DNA from: W589 sp964611805
GTDB lineage: Bacteria > Chloroflexota > Dehalococcoidia > Dehalococcoidales > Fen-1064
Assembly (NCBI GenBank): GCA_964611805.1
Contig: CAZTBG010000043.1
Span: 1-17,221, forward strand
Length of the DNA stretch: 17,221 bases
Direction: 5' to 3'
Shown one piece after another: positions 1 through 6,746 of the stretch (positions are counted from its first letter, which is position 1; every line of letters begins with the position of its first letter). Under the pieces are notes generated by a model that saw only the letters and a list, made by a program, of their open reading frames with translations, did not search any database and was not told where the DNA came from. Both the position numbers and the translations under genes were made by a program.

Positions 1-350
1 TATCACCCCACCCCAGAGTAAGGGTACATTCCACACTACAGAACGTCGACTGGTTGGTCGAGGTTGACCCGCACGTCATGTGGATTAATCCGGTCGATGC
101 TGAACCCAGGGGCATCCGCGATGGCGATGAGGTTTACGTTTTCAACGACCGTGGTAAGCTGGCCATAAAGGCCTGGGTAACCCGGCGGATAATCCCCGGT
201 GTGGTCTCCATCTATGAAGGCGCCTGGTACAATCCGGATGAAGAGGGCATTGACCGCGGTGGCTGTGTTAATGTTCTCACTGACGATACCTACTCACCGG
301 GTGGAGCCGCTGCCCTGAAGACAGTACTGGTAGAGATAACAAAGGCTTAA
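1..350 (+). CDS. Molybdopterin oxidoreductase, DMSO reductase family, C-terminal fragment
   Basis: The reading frame (first full codon at 3) is open to the left edge, so only about the last 116 residues are seen and the start lies outside the window. They match the C-terminal dinucleotide-binding domain of DMSO-reductase-type molybdoenzymes. The visible features are TPH..VRVHS near the start, then LVEVDPHVMWINPVDA, then the acidic GIRDGDEVYVFNDRG segment that lines the cofactor, a GVVSIYEGAWY strand, and the DRGGCVNVLTDD..SPGGAAALKTVLVEI ending familiar from DmsA-like enzymes. The stop overlaps the Shine-Dalgarno AAGGAGG of the next gene, an Fe-S/FAD protein, so the two are surely one transcript and probably one complex. 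The Mo ligand, the N-terminal Fe-S site and any Tat signal are outside the window, so substrate and cell location cannot be judged. Confidence 0.9.
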   Translation, partial: SPHPRVRVHSTLQNVDWLVEVDPHVMWINPVDAEPRGIRDGDEVYVFNDRGKLAIKAWVTRRIIPGVVSIYEGAWYNPDEEGIDRGGCVNVLTDDTYSPGGAAALKTVLVEITKA

Positions 351-364
351 GGAGGAATAGACCA

Positions 365-2368
365 ATGCAACTGGGTTTTTATTTTGATCAAAGTCGCTGT
401 ACCGGCTGCTTTGCCTGTGCCATCGCCTGCAAAGACTGGCATGATGTGCCAGCCGGGCCAGCCAGGTGGATGCGGCTCCTTTATCAGGAAGAGGGGAAAT
501 TCCCTAAGGTCTTTGTCAGTCACATGGCCACACCATGTTATCATTGTACCGAGCCGGTATGTGTCTATATTTGTCCCAATGAGGCCATCACCAAGCGGGA
601 TGAGGACGGCATCGTGGTCGTCGACCGGGAGAAGTGTCGTGAAGAAAAGACCTGCGGTATCATTTCGGGGGAGGGAACAGACTTACTCTATGCCGAGCAG
701 GAAGCCCCCTGCCAGGTGAGCTGTCCCGTCCATCTCCATATCCCGGCTTATATTGCACTGATAGCCAAGGGCAGGTTCAAGGAAGCCCTGGAATTAATAA
801 GACGGCGGATGCCGTTACCATCTGTCTGCGGTCGGGTATGTCTTCATCCCTGTGAGATAGAATGCCGCCGCAAGGACGTTGAAGAACCAGTGGCCATCAT
901 GGCCCTCAAGGGTTTTGTCACTGATAACGTGCCTCAAGAATTACCTGCCCGTTTGCCCCTTACACAGACAGACTGCGTCGCCATCGTCGGCTCGGGTCCG
1001 GCCGGTCTCGCCGCTGCCTACGACCTCATCAGGATGGGCTATGGAGTGACCGTATTTGAGTCGGCACCGGTGGCCGGGGGTATGCTCGTCAGCGCCATCC
1101 CGGAGCACCGCCTGCCCAGGGAGATTCTCAAGAGGGACATCGACTATCTGGAAGCGCTGGGTATCGACATCAGGACAAACACAAGGGTAGACCTCGGCAG
1201 GGGCCTTGATGACCTGCTGGAGCAGGGTTACGGTGCGGTGCTGCTTGCCCTCGGTGCCAGTCGGGGACAGAAGCTTGACATCTCCGGTGCTGACCTCAAG
1301 GGTACACTCAATGGTGTTTCCTTCATGCAGGATATTAAATCAGGTAAAGCTACCGACATAGGTGAAAAGGTGCTCGTCATCGGTGGTGGTAACGTGGCAA
1401 TCGACTGTGCGCGCTCAGCCAGACGGCTGGGAGCGCAAACAGTGTACGTTGTCTGCCTCGAATGCCGTGAGGATATGCCCGCCGAAGACAGCGAAATCAA
1501 GCAGGCTGAGGAAGAGGGAATAGAAATTCACTGCTCGCTGACTGCCAGTCGTGTCCTTGAGAATAGTGGTAAAGTCGCTGGTGTAGAGTGTCAGGAAATC
1601 AAGGGGATCCAGTTCGATGAAAACGGTCGGCCTAGCTTCAAGGTTGTGAAAGACATCGGTCATGTTCTGGATGTAGATACGGTTATCTTTGCTATAGGAC
1701 AGGTACCCGACCTTACCGGCCTCAGTGGCGATATCAAGACAAGCCCCATGGGAACAATCACCGCTGATGCGGAGACATTCATGACGGCACGACGTGGCAT
1801 TTTCTCTGCCGGTGATGTCATGAATGGTCCCACCAGCGTTGTCGACGCTATCGCCAGTGGGCAGAAGGCGGCTTTCTTCATCAATCGCTACCTTCAGGGA
1901 GATGTGTTGCGGGTGCGGTCCGAGAAAACCATCAACCCGAAAGATATTGCGGTAGACATTCCGGCTGATATAGAAAAACAGCCTCGCCGGTTGATGTCCA
2001 CCCTGCCGGTTAACGAAAGGCTGTCCAATTTCAAGGAGGTGGTATTGGGATTCAGTGAGGCGGAGGCTATAAAGGAGGCCAAGCGATGCCTCAACTGTGC
2101 CGGTCACCTGTGTAAGGACGCCTGTCCCTACAGTTCACCACAGTTCGCCGATGAAGAGAAGGCCAGGATGCAGAAATGTGACCTCTGCATTGAGAGGTGG
2201 GCAGAAGGCAAAAAGCCCGTCTGTGTTGAGGCCTGTCCGCCCCATGCTCTGGACGCAGGCATAGTAGATGAGCTTAAGATAAAGTACGGTGATGTCACGG
2301 AGGCCCATAATTTTAACTATTCGAAAATAGTCCAGCCTTCCATCATTACCAGACCAAAGCGGCGATAG
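365..2368 (+). CDS. DmsB-like Fe-S subunit with an inserted GltD-like NAD(P)H/FAD oxidoreductase
   Basis: This 667-residue protein is probably the electron-transfer partner of the upstream molybdoenzyme. Residues 1-91 are a DmsB-like ferredoxin with C12xxC15xxC18xxxC22 and C58xxC61xxxxC66xxxC70P. At C91 (DREKC), where DmsB would go on to its third cluster, a GltD-like module begins. It has an N-terminal Fe-S region (C116, C120, C155, C159, C163, C167), an FAD motif VGSGPAGLAAA (208-218), an NAD(P) motif VIGGGNVAIDCA (338-349) and the closing FAD motif GIFSAGDV (478-485). The DmsB pattern resumes at C575xxC578xxxxC583xxxC587P, followed by C605xxC608 and C620xxxC624P. It likely passes electrons between NAD(P)H and the Mo site. 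It has no membrane segment, and no DmsC-like anchor gene follows. The start is the ATG nine bases after AAGGAGG. Domain identity is confident; partner and direction of electron flow are inferred. Confidence 0.9.
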   Translation: MQLGFYFDQSRCTGCFACAIACKDWHDVPAGPARWMRLLYQEEGKFPKVFVSHMATPCYHCTEPVCVYICPNEAITKRDEDGIVVVDREKCREEKTCGIISGEGTDLLYAEQEAPCQVSCPVHLHIPAYIALIAKGRFKEALELIRRRMPLPSVCGRVCLHPCEIECRRKDVEEPVAIMALKGFVTDNVPQELPARLPLTQTDCVAIVGSGPAGLAAAYDLIRMGYGVTVFESAPVAGGMLVSAIPEHRLPREILKRDIDYLEALGIDIRTNTRVDLGRGLDDLLEQGYGAVLLALGASRGQKLDISGADLKGTLNGVSFMQDIKSGKATDIGEKVLVIGGGNVAIDCARSARRLGAQTVYVVCLECREDMPAEDSEIKQAEEEGIEIHCSLTASRVLENSGKVAGVECQEIKGIQFDENGRPSFKVVKDIGHVLDVDTVIFAIGQVPDLTGLSGDIKTSPMGTITADAETFMTARRGIFSAGDVMNGPTSVVDAIASGQKAAFFINRYLQGDVLRVRSEKTINPKDIAVDIPADIEKQPRRLMSTLPVNERLSNFKEVVLGFSEAEAIKEAKRCLNCAGHLCKDACPYSSPQFADEEKARMQKCDLCIERWAEGKKPVCVEACPPHALDAGIVDELKIKYGDVTEAHNFNYSKIVQPSIITRPKRR

Positions 2369-2470
2369 ACTGGAGGAAGTCCTGCCAAAGATGTCATTCG
2401 GGGAGATGCTGAGTTACCGAGGAAGAGACCTAAATCAGGGGCTATTTTGCTGTCTGCCAGAAGGGGAAAG

Positions 2471-3694
2471 ATGACGTATCAAGCACTGGAGGATATCAGA
2501 GTAATTGAGGCGTGTCATTATATAGCCGGTCCTTACTGCGGCAAGATGTTTGCCGACTATGGTGCCGACGTTATCAAGATAGAAATGCCCGGCACCGGTG
2601 ACGATGCCCGCCGGTTGAGGCCATTTGCCGGTGATGACGTGCACCTTGAAAAGAGCGGGGTCTTTCTCAACCTTAACACCAACAAACGAGGGATTACCCT
2701 GAACCTGAAACATGAGACAGGGAAGAAGATTTTCAAGGACATGGTAAAGACGGCCGATGTTGTTCTAGAGAGCTTCCGGCCCGGCGTAATGGATGAGCTT
2801 AACCTGGGATACGAGGTGCTGGAGAAGATAAACCCCCGTTTAGTAATGACAGCTATCTCGAACTTCGGTCAGGACGGGCCGTACCGGGACTTTGCGATGT
2901 CGGAGTTGACTATCAATGCGGTGAGCGGTTTCATGGCCTCGTGTGGTCTGCCGGAGCGCGAACCGCTGAAACGCGGCGAAAATGCGGAGTCATACCAGGC
3001 AGGGCTCACTGCCTTCGTGGCCACCATGGGGGCCCTGTTTGTCAGTCGTTTTCAGGGGGAAGGCCAGCTTGTAGATGTCTCTATAATGGAGACCATGCTT
3101 GGCAGTGTGGATAACGGCGCTCGTGACAAGCTCAGCTATTTATACAGTGGCGAGCTTCTGGTCAGACACGACCCGCGGGTTTCATCGCGCAGTATTATGC
3201 CCGAATGCATCACGCCATGTAAGGATGGCTACGTGCAGTGGCGTGCTAACCCGGTCTGGTGGCCGAGGTATCTCAACATGCTCGCCGGCGGCGACGAAAA
3301 GAAGAGAGCAGAACTGGAGGAGAGATTCCCTGACCTGTATGACCTTACGAAGCTGGAGGAAAGCTGGGCCGTATGTCTGGAGTGGTCCCTGGACAAGACC
3401 AAACAGGAGCTGATGGAAGAGGCACAGAAGTACCGGGTACCGTGCATGAAAGTCAGCACTCCCCAGGACCTGGTAGAAGATAAGCACTTTAAGGCCGTGA
3501 ACTTCTTTAGTGAGATTGAGCACCCTGTAGCCGGCAGGTTTCTCTATCCTGGAGTCCCTGTAAAGCTTAAGGGGTGTTCTCTTCAGGTGAACAGACCAGC
3601 GCCTCTTCTCGGTCAACACAACGAGGAGGTGTTTGGAGAACTGGGCTACAGCCGGGAAGACCTGGTGAAGCTGAAGAAGGCCGGGGTAATCTAG
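2471..3694 (+). CDS. CaiB/BaiF family (class III) CoA-transferase, possibly lacking the catalytic Asp
   Basis: The 407-residue protein has the class III CoA-transferase layout: an N-terminal Rossmann-type part with GPYCGKMFADYGADVIKIE (20-38), NLNTNKRGITLNLK (67-80), VVLESFRPGVMDEL (97-110) and AISNFGQDGPYRD (128-140), then ATMGALFVSRFQGEGQLVDVS (184-204). The family moves CoA between an acyl-CoA and a free acid through an aspartyl-anhydride. By hand alignment the catalytic Asp lies four residues before the Gly of the (D)xxxG segment; here that segment is ESYQAG and the position is Ser174, preceded by Glu173. The protein may therefore be the non-catalytic or altered half of a pair with the next gene, 22 bp downstream. 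I chose the ATG at 2471 because AGAAGGGGAAAG lies right before it; a TTG eight codons upstream has no such site. The acid substrate is unknown. Confidence 0.88.
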   Translation: MTYQALEDIRVIEACHYIAGPYCGKMFADYGADVIKIEMPGTGDDARRLRPFAGDDVHLEKSGVFLNLNTNKRGITLNLKHETGKKIFKDMVKTADVVLESFRPGVMDELNLGYEVLEKINPRLVMTAISNFGQDGPYRDFAMSELTINAVSGFMASCGLPEREPLKRGENAESYQAGLTAFVATMGALFVSRFQGEGQLVDVSIMETMLGSVDNGARDKLSYLYSGELLVRHDPRVSSRSIMPECITPCKDGYVQWRANPVWWPRYLNMLAGGDEKKRAELEERFPDLYDLTKLEESWAVCLEWSLDKTKQELMEEAQKYRVPCMKVSTPQDLVEDKHFKAVNFFSEIEHPVAGRFLYPGVPVKLKGCSLQVNRPAPLLGQHNEEVFGELGYSREDLVKLKKAGVI

Positions 3695-3716
3695 GTATAA
3701 CTGAGGAGCAAACAGA

Positions 3717-5033
3717 ATGGCGAAACTACGCTTACCCCTGGAGGGGGTGAGGATAGCCAGTATCGAGGTGGTCTACGCCGGGCCATTTGCCACCCAGATG
3801 CTGGCCAATATGGGTGCTGAAGTTATCATGGTGGAATCCATCAACTATCGCCCTGTAGCCTCACGCCCGGGAAAGGTACCCGAATCCTCGCTTGAAACTC
3901 CAGGACGGCTGAGGGGCCTTTATAATAAAGATTACACTGTTGCAGGAATATGGAATCGGGAAGCGGCATTCAATTCAAAGCACTTCAACAAACTGAGTTG
4001 CACCGTAGACCTGACACAACCTGAGGGTAAGGACGTGTTCAGGAGACTGATTGAGAAGTGCGACGTCTTCTTTGAGAACAATTCAGTGGCGGCTATCGAG
4101 AGGCTGGGACTGACCTATGACGTTCTCAGCTCCTGGAATGATAAACTCATCTATGTAAATGCCCCGGCGCTGGCCACTGAAGGACCATATAAGGACTTCA
4201 TTGGTTATGGTACCAACATGGAGGCCCTGATTGGTCATGCCTGGCTTCGAGGCTATCCTGATGAAGACCCGATGCACCTCTACTTTGATGTCTATCAGAT
4301 GGACGCTTCAGGCGGCATGGCAGCCGCGGCGTCAATACTGATGGGCTTGTGGCACCGTGCCAGAACCGGTAAAGGGCAATGGATAGATTCTGGTAGTGCC
4401 CAGACAGTCATCCCCCAGTTTCCGGAAGCCATTATGGACTATACGATGAACCATAGGGTACGCTGTACCCTGGGCAACCGTGACCTGTGGGCAGCACCCT
4501 GTGGAGTCTACCCGGCTCGGGGAAGCGAAGACCGCTGGATATGTATCACCTGTTATGACGAGGAGCAGTGGCAGGGCTTTTGCCGTGCTATTGGCAACCC
4601 GGAATGGACCAGCAAAGAGATATTTGCCACACACGCCAGCCGCTACGAGCACCAGGACGAGTTGGACGAGCATATCAAGGAATGGACCAGCAGGCATGAC
4701 GATTATGAGGCAATGTTCATCTTGCAGAAGGAGGGTGTTCCCTCTGCTCCGGTTCTTAACGAGCGGGATACCCTGCGCGACCCTCAGGTTGTCTACCGCA
4801 AATTCTATGAGAGGGTGGATGCTACGAAAGATGGGACAGGCGTCCATATGTTTCCCGGGATGATGTGGAAATACCCTAAGACACCTATGCATATACGAAT
4901 ACCGCCCTGCGCTCTGGGAGAACACAACGAATATGTGTTCAAAGAGATAATAGGCATGACAGACGAAGAAATCACACGGCTGGAGAAGGCAGAAATAATA
5001 GGGGGTAACGCTTACAAAGAGGACGTCCTCTAA
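3717..5033 (+). CDS. CaiB/BaiF family (class III) CoA-transferase
   Basis: The 438-residue protein is a second class III CoA-transferase, distinct in sequence from its neighbour. It shows VVYAGPFATQMLANMGAEVIMVE (18-40), the HFNKLSCTVDLTQPEGKDVF segment (89-108), CDVFFENNSVAAIERLGL (115-132), the presumed catalytic Asp196 in MDASGGMAAAA, and WHRARTGKGQWIDSGSAQ (212-229). It ends with the usual GEHNEYVFKEIIG..DEEI tail. Between residues 41 and 90 it carries an insert rich in Pro, Arg and Ser that the neighbour lacks. GAGGAG (3703-3708) sits eight bases before the ATG, and the gap to the previous gene is 22 bp, so they are almost surely co-expressed and may form a heteromer, as known for the two-subunit benzylsuccinate CoA-transferase BbsEF. 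Substrate unknown; a link to the upstream molybdoenzyme is an inference from gene order. Confidence 0.9.
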   Translation: MAKLRLPLEGVRIASIEVVYAGPFATQMLANMGAEVIMVESINYRPVASRPGKVPESSLETPGRLRGLYNKDYTVAGIWNREAAFNSKHFNKLSCTVDLTQPEGKDVFRRLIEKCDVFFENNSVAAIERLGLTYDVLSSWNDKLIYVNAPALATEGPYKDFIGYGTNMEALIGHAWLRGYPDEDPMHLYFDVYQMDASGGMAAAASILMGLWHRARTGKGQWIDSGSAQTVIPQFPEAIMDYTMNHRVRCTLGNRDLWAAPCGVYPARGSEDRWICITCYDEEQWQGFCRAIGNPEWTSKEIFATHASRYEHQDELDEHIKEWTSRHDDYEAMFILQKEGVPSAPVLNERDTLRDPQVVYRKFYERVDATKDGTGVHMFPGMMWKYPKTPMHIRIPPCALGEHNEYVFKEIIGMTDEEITRLEKAEIIGGNAYKEDVL

Positions 5034-5450
5034 CCTGGCTGATGGCTAAAGGGCTGGCGCAGAGACCGGGAATCCCGGGGAAGCCCAGGCTGAACAGAGC
5101 GCTCGTATTGAGGTTGTTGGTGTTGATGTGCCATGTGCAGGTCTCCCGTAATTGTTTGACGTTGTTTGCACTCAATAGACATGCATAACCAGAGTACTGA
5201 GACAGAAGAAGATTCCGGGGGCGCAGGCCCTCGAACCTGATTCTTTTGTATCCCTTTATTTAATACCATCTGGAGCATTTGGTATTTTGTGAACAGACAC
5301 CGTTTTTGTTTAATCTGCATCCAGAGTTACGGCAAACAATTTTTTCTGGCATTGCAATTTATCCTCTATTTATTTTTGTCATGTTGAAGCGGTATACCGC
5401 AAACATTCTACTTAGAATGTAATGCGAGACAGCCGCCCCCTCTATGCGTA
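5034..5450. other. Intergenic stretch without a recognised gene
   Basis: These 417 bases lie between the CoA-transferase operon and the tRNA gene. I find no credible gene. A 48-codon + frame from the ATG at 5042 and a minus frame across 5030-5320 lack Shine-Dalgarno sites and recognisable motifs. A short GC hairpin (CCGGG at 5066-5070, CCCGG at 5074-5078) has no T-run and is a poor terminator. The right half turns AT-rich from about 5230 and ends with two palindromes listed separately. Confidence 0.6.
5389..5420. repeat. Two adjacent palindromes
   Basis: GCGGTATACCGC (5389-5400) is a perfect 12-base palindrome. Two bases on, ACATTCTA (5403-5410) and TAGAATGT (5413-5420) form an 8-base inverted repeat around CT. 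Both lie 30-60 bases beyond the 3' end of the tRNA-Arg gene. They could be operator half-sites, a weak processing or termination structure for the tRNA transcript, or chance. There is no long T-run in either direction. Confidence 0.5.
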
Positions 5451-5527
5451 TGGCGTCCCTGGAGGGATTCGAACCCCCGACCCGCTGCTTAGAAGGCAGC
5501 CGCTCTATCCTGCTGAGCTACAGGGAC
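5451..5527 (-). tRNA. tRNA-Arg (anticodon UCU)
   Basis: The reverse complement folds as a complete 77-base tRNA. The acceptor arm GTCCCTG pairs fully with CAGGGAC, the D arm is GCTC/GAGC, and the anticodon stem GCTGC/GCAGC encloses the loop CTTCTAA with anticodon TCT. The T arm GGGGG/CCCTC encloses TTCGAAT. The discriminator is G and the CCA end is encoded (5453-5451). UCU reads AGA and AGG arginine codons. A promoter-like pair lies just upstream. An AT-richer block of unfamiliar genes begins about 120 bases from its 5' end. Confidence 0.97.
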
Positions 5528-5546
5528 GGGCTTGGCGGTCATTGTT

Positions 5547-5575
5547 ACTCTATCATCACAGGCGTGCCCCGTCAA
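5547..5575 (-). promoter_or_regulatory. Sigma-70-type promoter of the tRNA-Arg gene
   Basis: On the minus strand TTGACG (5575-5570) is followed after 17 bases by TAGAGT (5552-5547). This predicts a transcript start near 5540, a dozen bases before the mature tRNA 5' end at 5527. The -35 box has 5 of 6 consensus bases and the -10 box 4 of 6. Confidence 0.55.
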
Positions 5576-5646
5576 GGCAAAACTGTTAGAACTGAGACTG
5601 AGGCAAGGGAGAAATAGGGAAGAGAGCACCGCAAGTTAGAGCTTTA

Positions 5647-5901
5647 TTACGGTTTTCTACTATTTGCTATTTCTAACAAATCATTAATAACACGACTATA
5701 ATCACCTGTGTAACCCCATAGTCTCATTTTCTGTTTGATTTCATCGACAGAAGAGGTCGCCAAAAGACTTTCTAGGATTCTATTAGCATCGTTCAAAGCA
5801 GTATTTAACGTACTTTGCACTATGATTTTCTTATCCACTCTTCGCTTCAGTACTTTCTCATAAGCTTCTAGCAAAGTTAGATTTATCCTTCTTCTACTCA
5901 C
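5647..5901 (-). CDS. Hypothetical protein, 84 residues
   Basis: I do not recognise this gene, but it is well supported. A perfect GGAGG (5914-5910 on the minus strand) lies eight bases before the GTG start at 5901, and a near-consensus promoter sits further up at 5987-5959. The product is basic at its start (MSRRRINL). From the residue pattern it looks largely helical, with LLEAYEKVLKRRVDKK, then a stretch ending in ESLLATSSVDEIKQKM, then a final YSRVINDLLEIANSRK. There are no cysteines, signal peptide or membrane segment, so it should be a soluble cytoplasmic protein. It is transcribed divergently from the interrupted PD-(D/E)XK-like gene at 6065. A partner, regulator or antitoxin role is conceivable from that layout, but nothing in the sequence shows it. 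Confidence 0.7.
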   Translation of the reverse strand: MSRRRINLTLLEAYEKVLKRRVDKKIIVQSTLNTALNDANRILESLLATSSVDEIKQKMRLWGYTGDYSRVINDLLEIANSRKP

Positions 5902-5958
5902 TCACTTCACCTCCTGCCGAATCACATCCCTTATTTATGCAGGAAATCATACAGCCAG

Positions 5959-5987
5959 ACTATATGTCTTCTAACGAACGCTGTCAA
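5959..5987 (-). promoter_or_regulatory. Promoter of the 84-residue gene
   Basis: Minus-strand TTGACA (5987-5982), a 17-base spacer and TATAGT (5964-5959) are a near-perfect sigma-70 promoter. The predicted start near 5952 leaves a leader of about 50 bases containing the GGAGG site of the gene that starts at 5901. It stands back to back with the promoter at 6012-6040; 24 bases separate the two -35 boxes. Confidence 0.75.
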
Positions 5988-6011
5988 CAGTATACGAATG
6001 GCACCGCACCT

Positions 6012-6040
6012 TTGACAGCTATACTTTGGAGGCGTATATT
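6012..6040 (+). promoter_or_regulatory. Promoter of the interrupted PD-(D/E)XK-like gene
   Basis: TTGACA (6012-6017), a 17-base spacer and TATATT (6035-6040) predict a transcript start near 6047. AAAGGAGGG follows at 6051-6059 and an ATG at 6065. Promoter, ribosome site and start codon therefore line up for the frame that is cut by the TAA at 6107. Confidence 0.78.
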
Positions 6041-6064
6041 CAAGTCGTTTAAAGGAGGGTGATA

Positions 6065-6577
6065 ATGGATATTAATGAGCAGATTGTTCGTTCTTGGCTT
6101 GAGATATAAGGGTTTTTAGTTAAGAGTAGACTAAGGTATACGATTACCAGTGGGAAGTATAGAGGGTGGGGTGACATAGACCTTATTGCATACCGATTGC
6201 ACGATGGTAAGAGGGTAGCGGTTGATATATCAGCATGGATGACAGAGAACATATCACTCTGGTATGTATCGAATCCAGAAAGCAACTCATACTATAGACT
6301 TTTTAAGAGTACCTTTCCAGAAGCAAGAGCAGCAATAAGAAATGAATTTGGTGTCCAATACGACAATCAATATGAGATATGGCTTGTTGTTTCATACCTT
6401 GCTCCTACACAAAGGGATGATGTTACGGCTAGATGCCTAGAACACGTCAACCGTGTTGTTGAGTTTCCAGAGATTATGCAAAACCTTGTAGACCACGTTA
6501 GAAACGACCCAAACCCGACTCAAGAAACGGAAGCGTTACAGACTATAAGAGCACTGGTATTAAGTGAGATTCTATGA
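6065..6577 (+). pseudogene. PD-(D/E)XK-like protein gene with an in-frame TAA at codon 15
   Basis: A strong ribosome site and the ATG at 6065 open a frame reading MDINEQIVRSWLEI, then TAA (6107-6109), then without a shift GFLVKSRLRYTITSGK and onward to 6577, 170 codons plus stop. The joined protein looks like one unit: a helix leading into GF.VK..LRY, then WGDIDLIAYR (D37, D39) and VAVDISAWMTE (D54). That spacing suggests the core of a PD-(D/E)XK nuclease-like fold, with Ser56 where the catalytic Lys would be. The rest is mainly helical, with YYRLFKSTFPEARAAIRNEFGV and a YEIWLVVSYL strand. A single base change (CAA to TAA, for example) would explain the break; a sequencing error, readthrough or downstream re-initiation are alternatives. 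The fold call is low confidence; the interruption is seen directly. Confidence 0.7.
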
Positions 6578-6694
6578 ATCTCTAATGAGCAAACCCCATG
6601 CATGCCCCCCATACTACTATCTTAATTTGAAGAGGGAGGGTAATAGTAAAAGGGAGCACGCAATTAATTCATTAGTACAGATATAACACCCGAA

Positions 6695-6723
6695 TTGACA
6701 CAGGCTCGCCCGAAGAGTAATAT
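6695..6723 (+). promoter_or_regulatory. Promoter of the lipoprotein gene cluster
   Basis: TTGACA (6695-6700), a 17-base spacer and TAATAT (6718-6723; 4 of 6 consensus bases) predict a start near 6730. AGAAAGG (6736-6741) and the ATG at 6747 follow closely. The three genes to 8543 could be read from here. Confidence 0.6.
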
Positions 6724-6746
6724 CTTGTCACAAAAGAAAGGTAAGT

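Noticed and set aside
1415..2107. A 230-codon minus frame inside the Fe-S/FAD oxidoreductase gene
   Set aside because: Antisense shadow of a gene with clear cofactor motifs; no motif or start signal of its own.
5030..5320. A 96-codon minus frame and a 48-codon + frame after the second CoA-transferase
   Set aside because: No ribosome site, no motif, and odd residue composition; the stretch is better described as noncoding.
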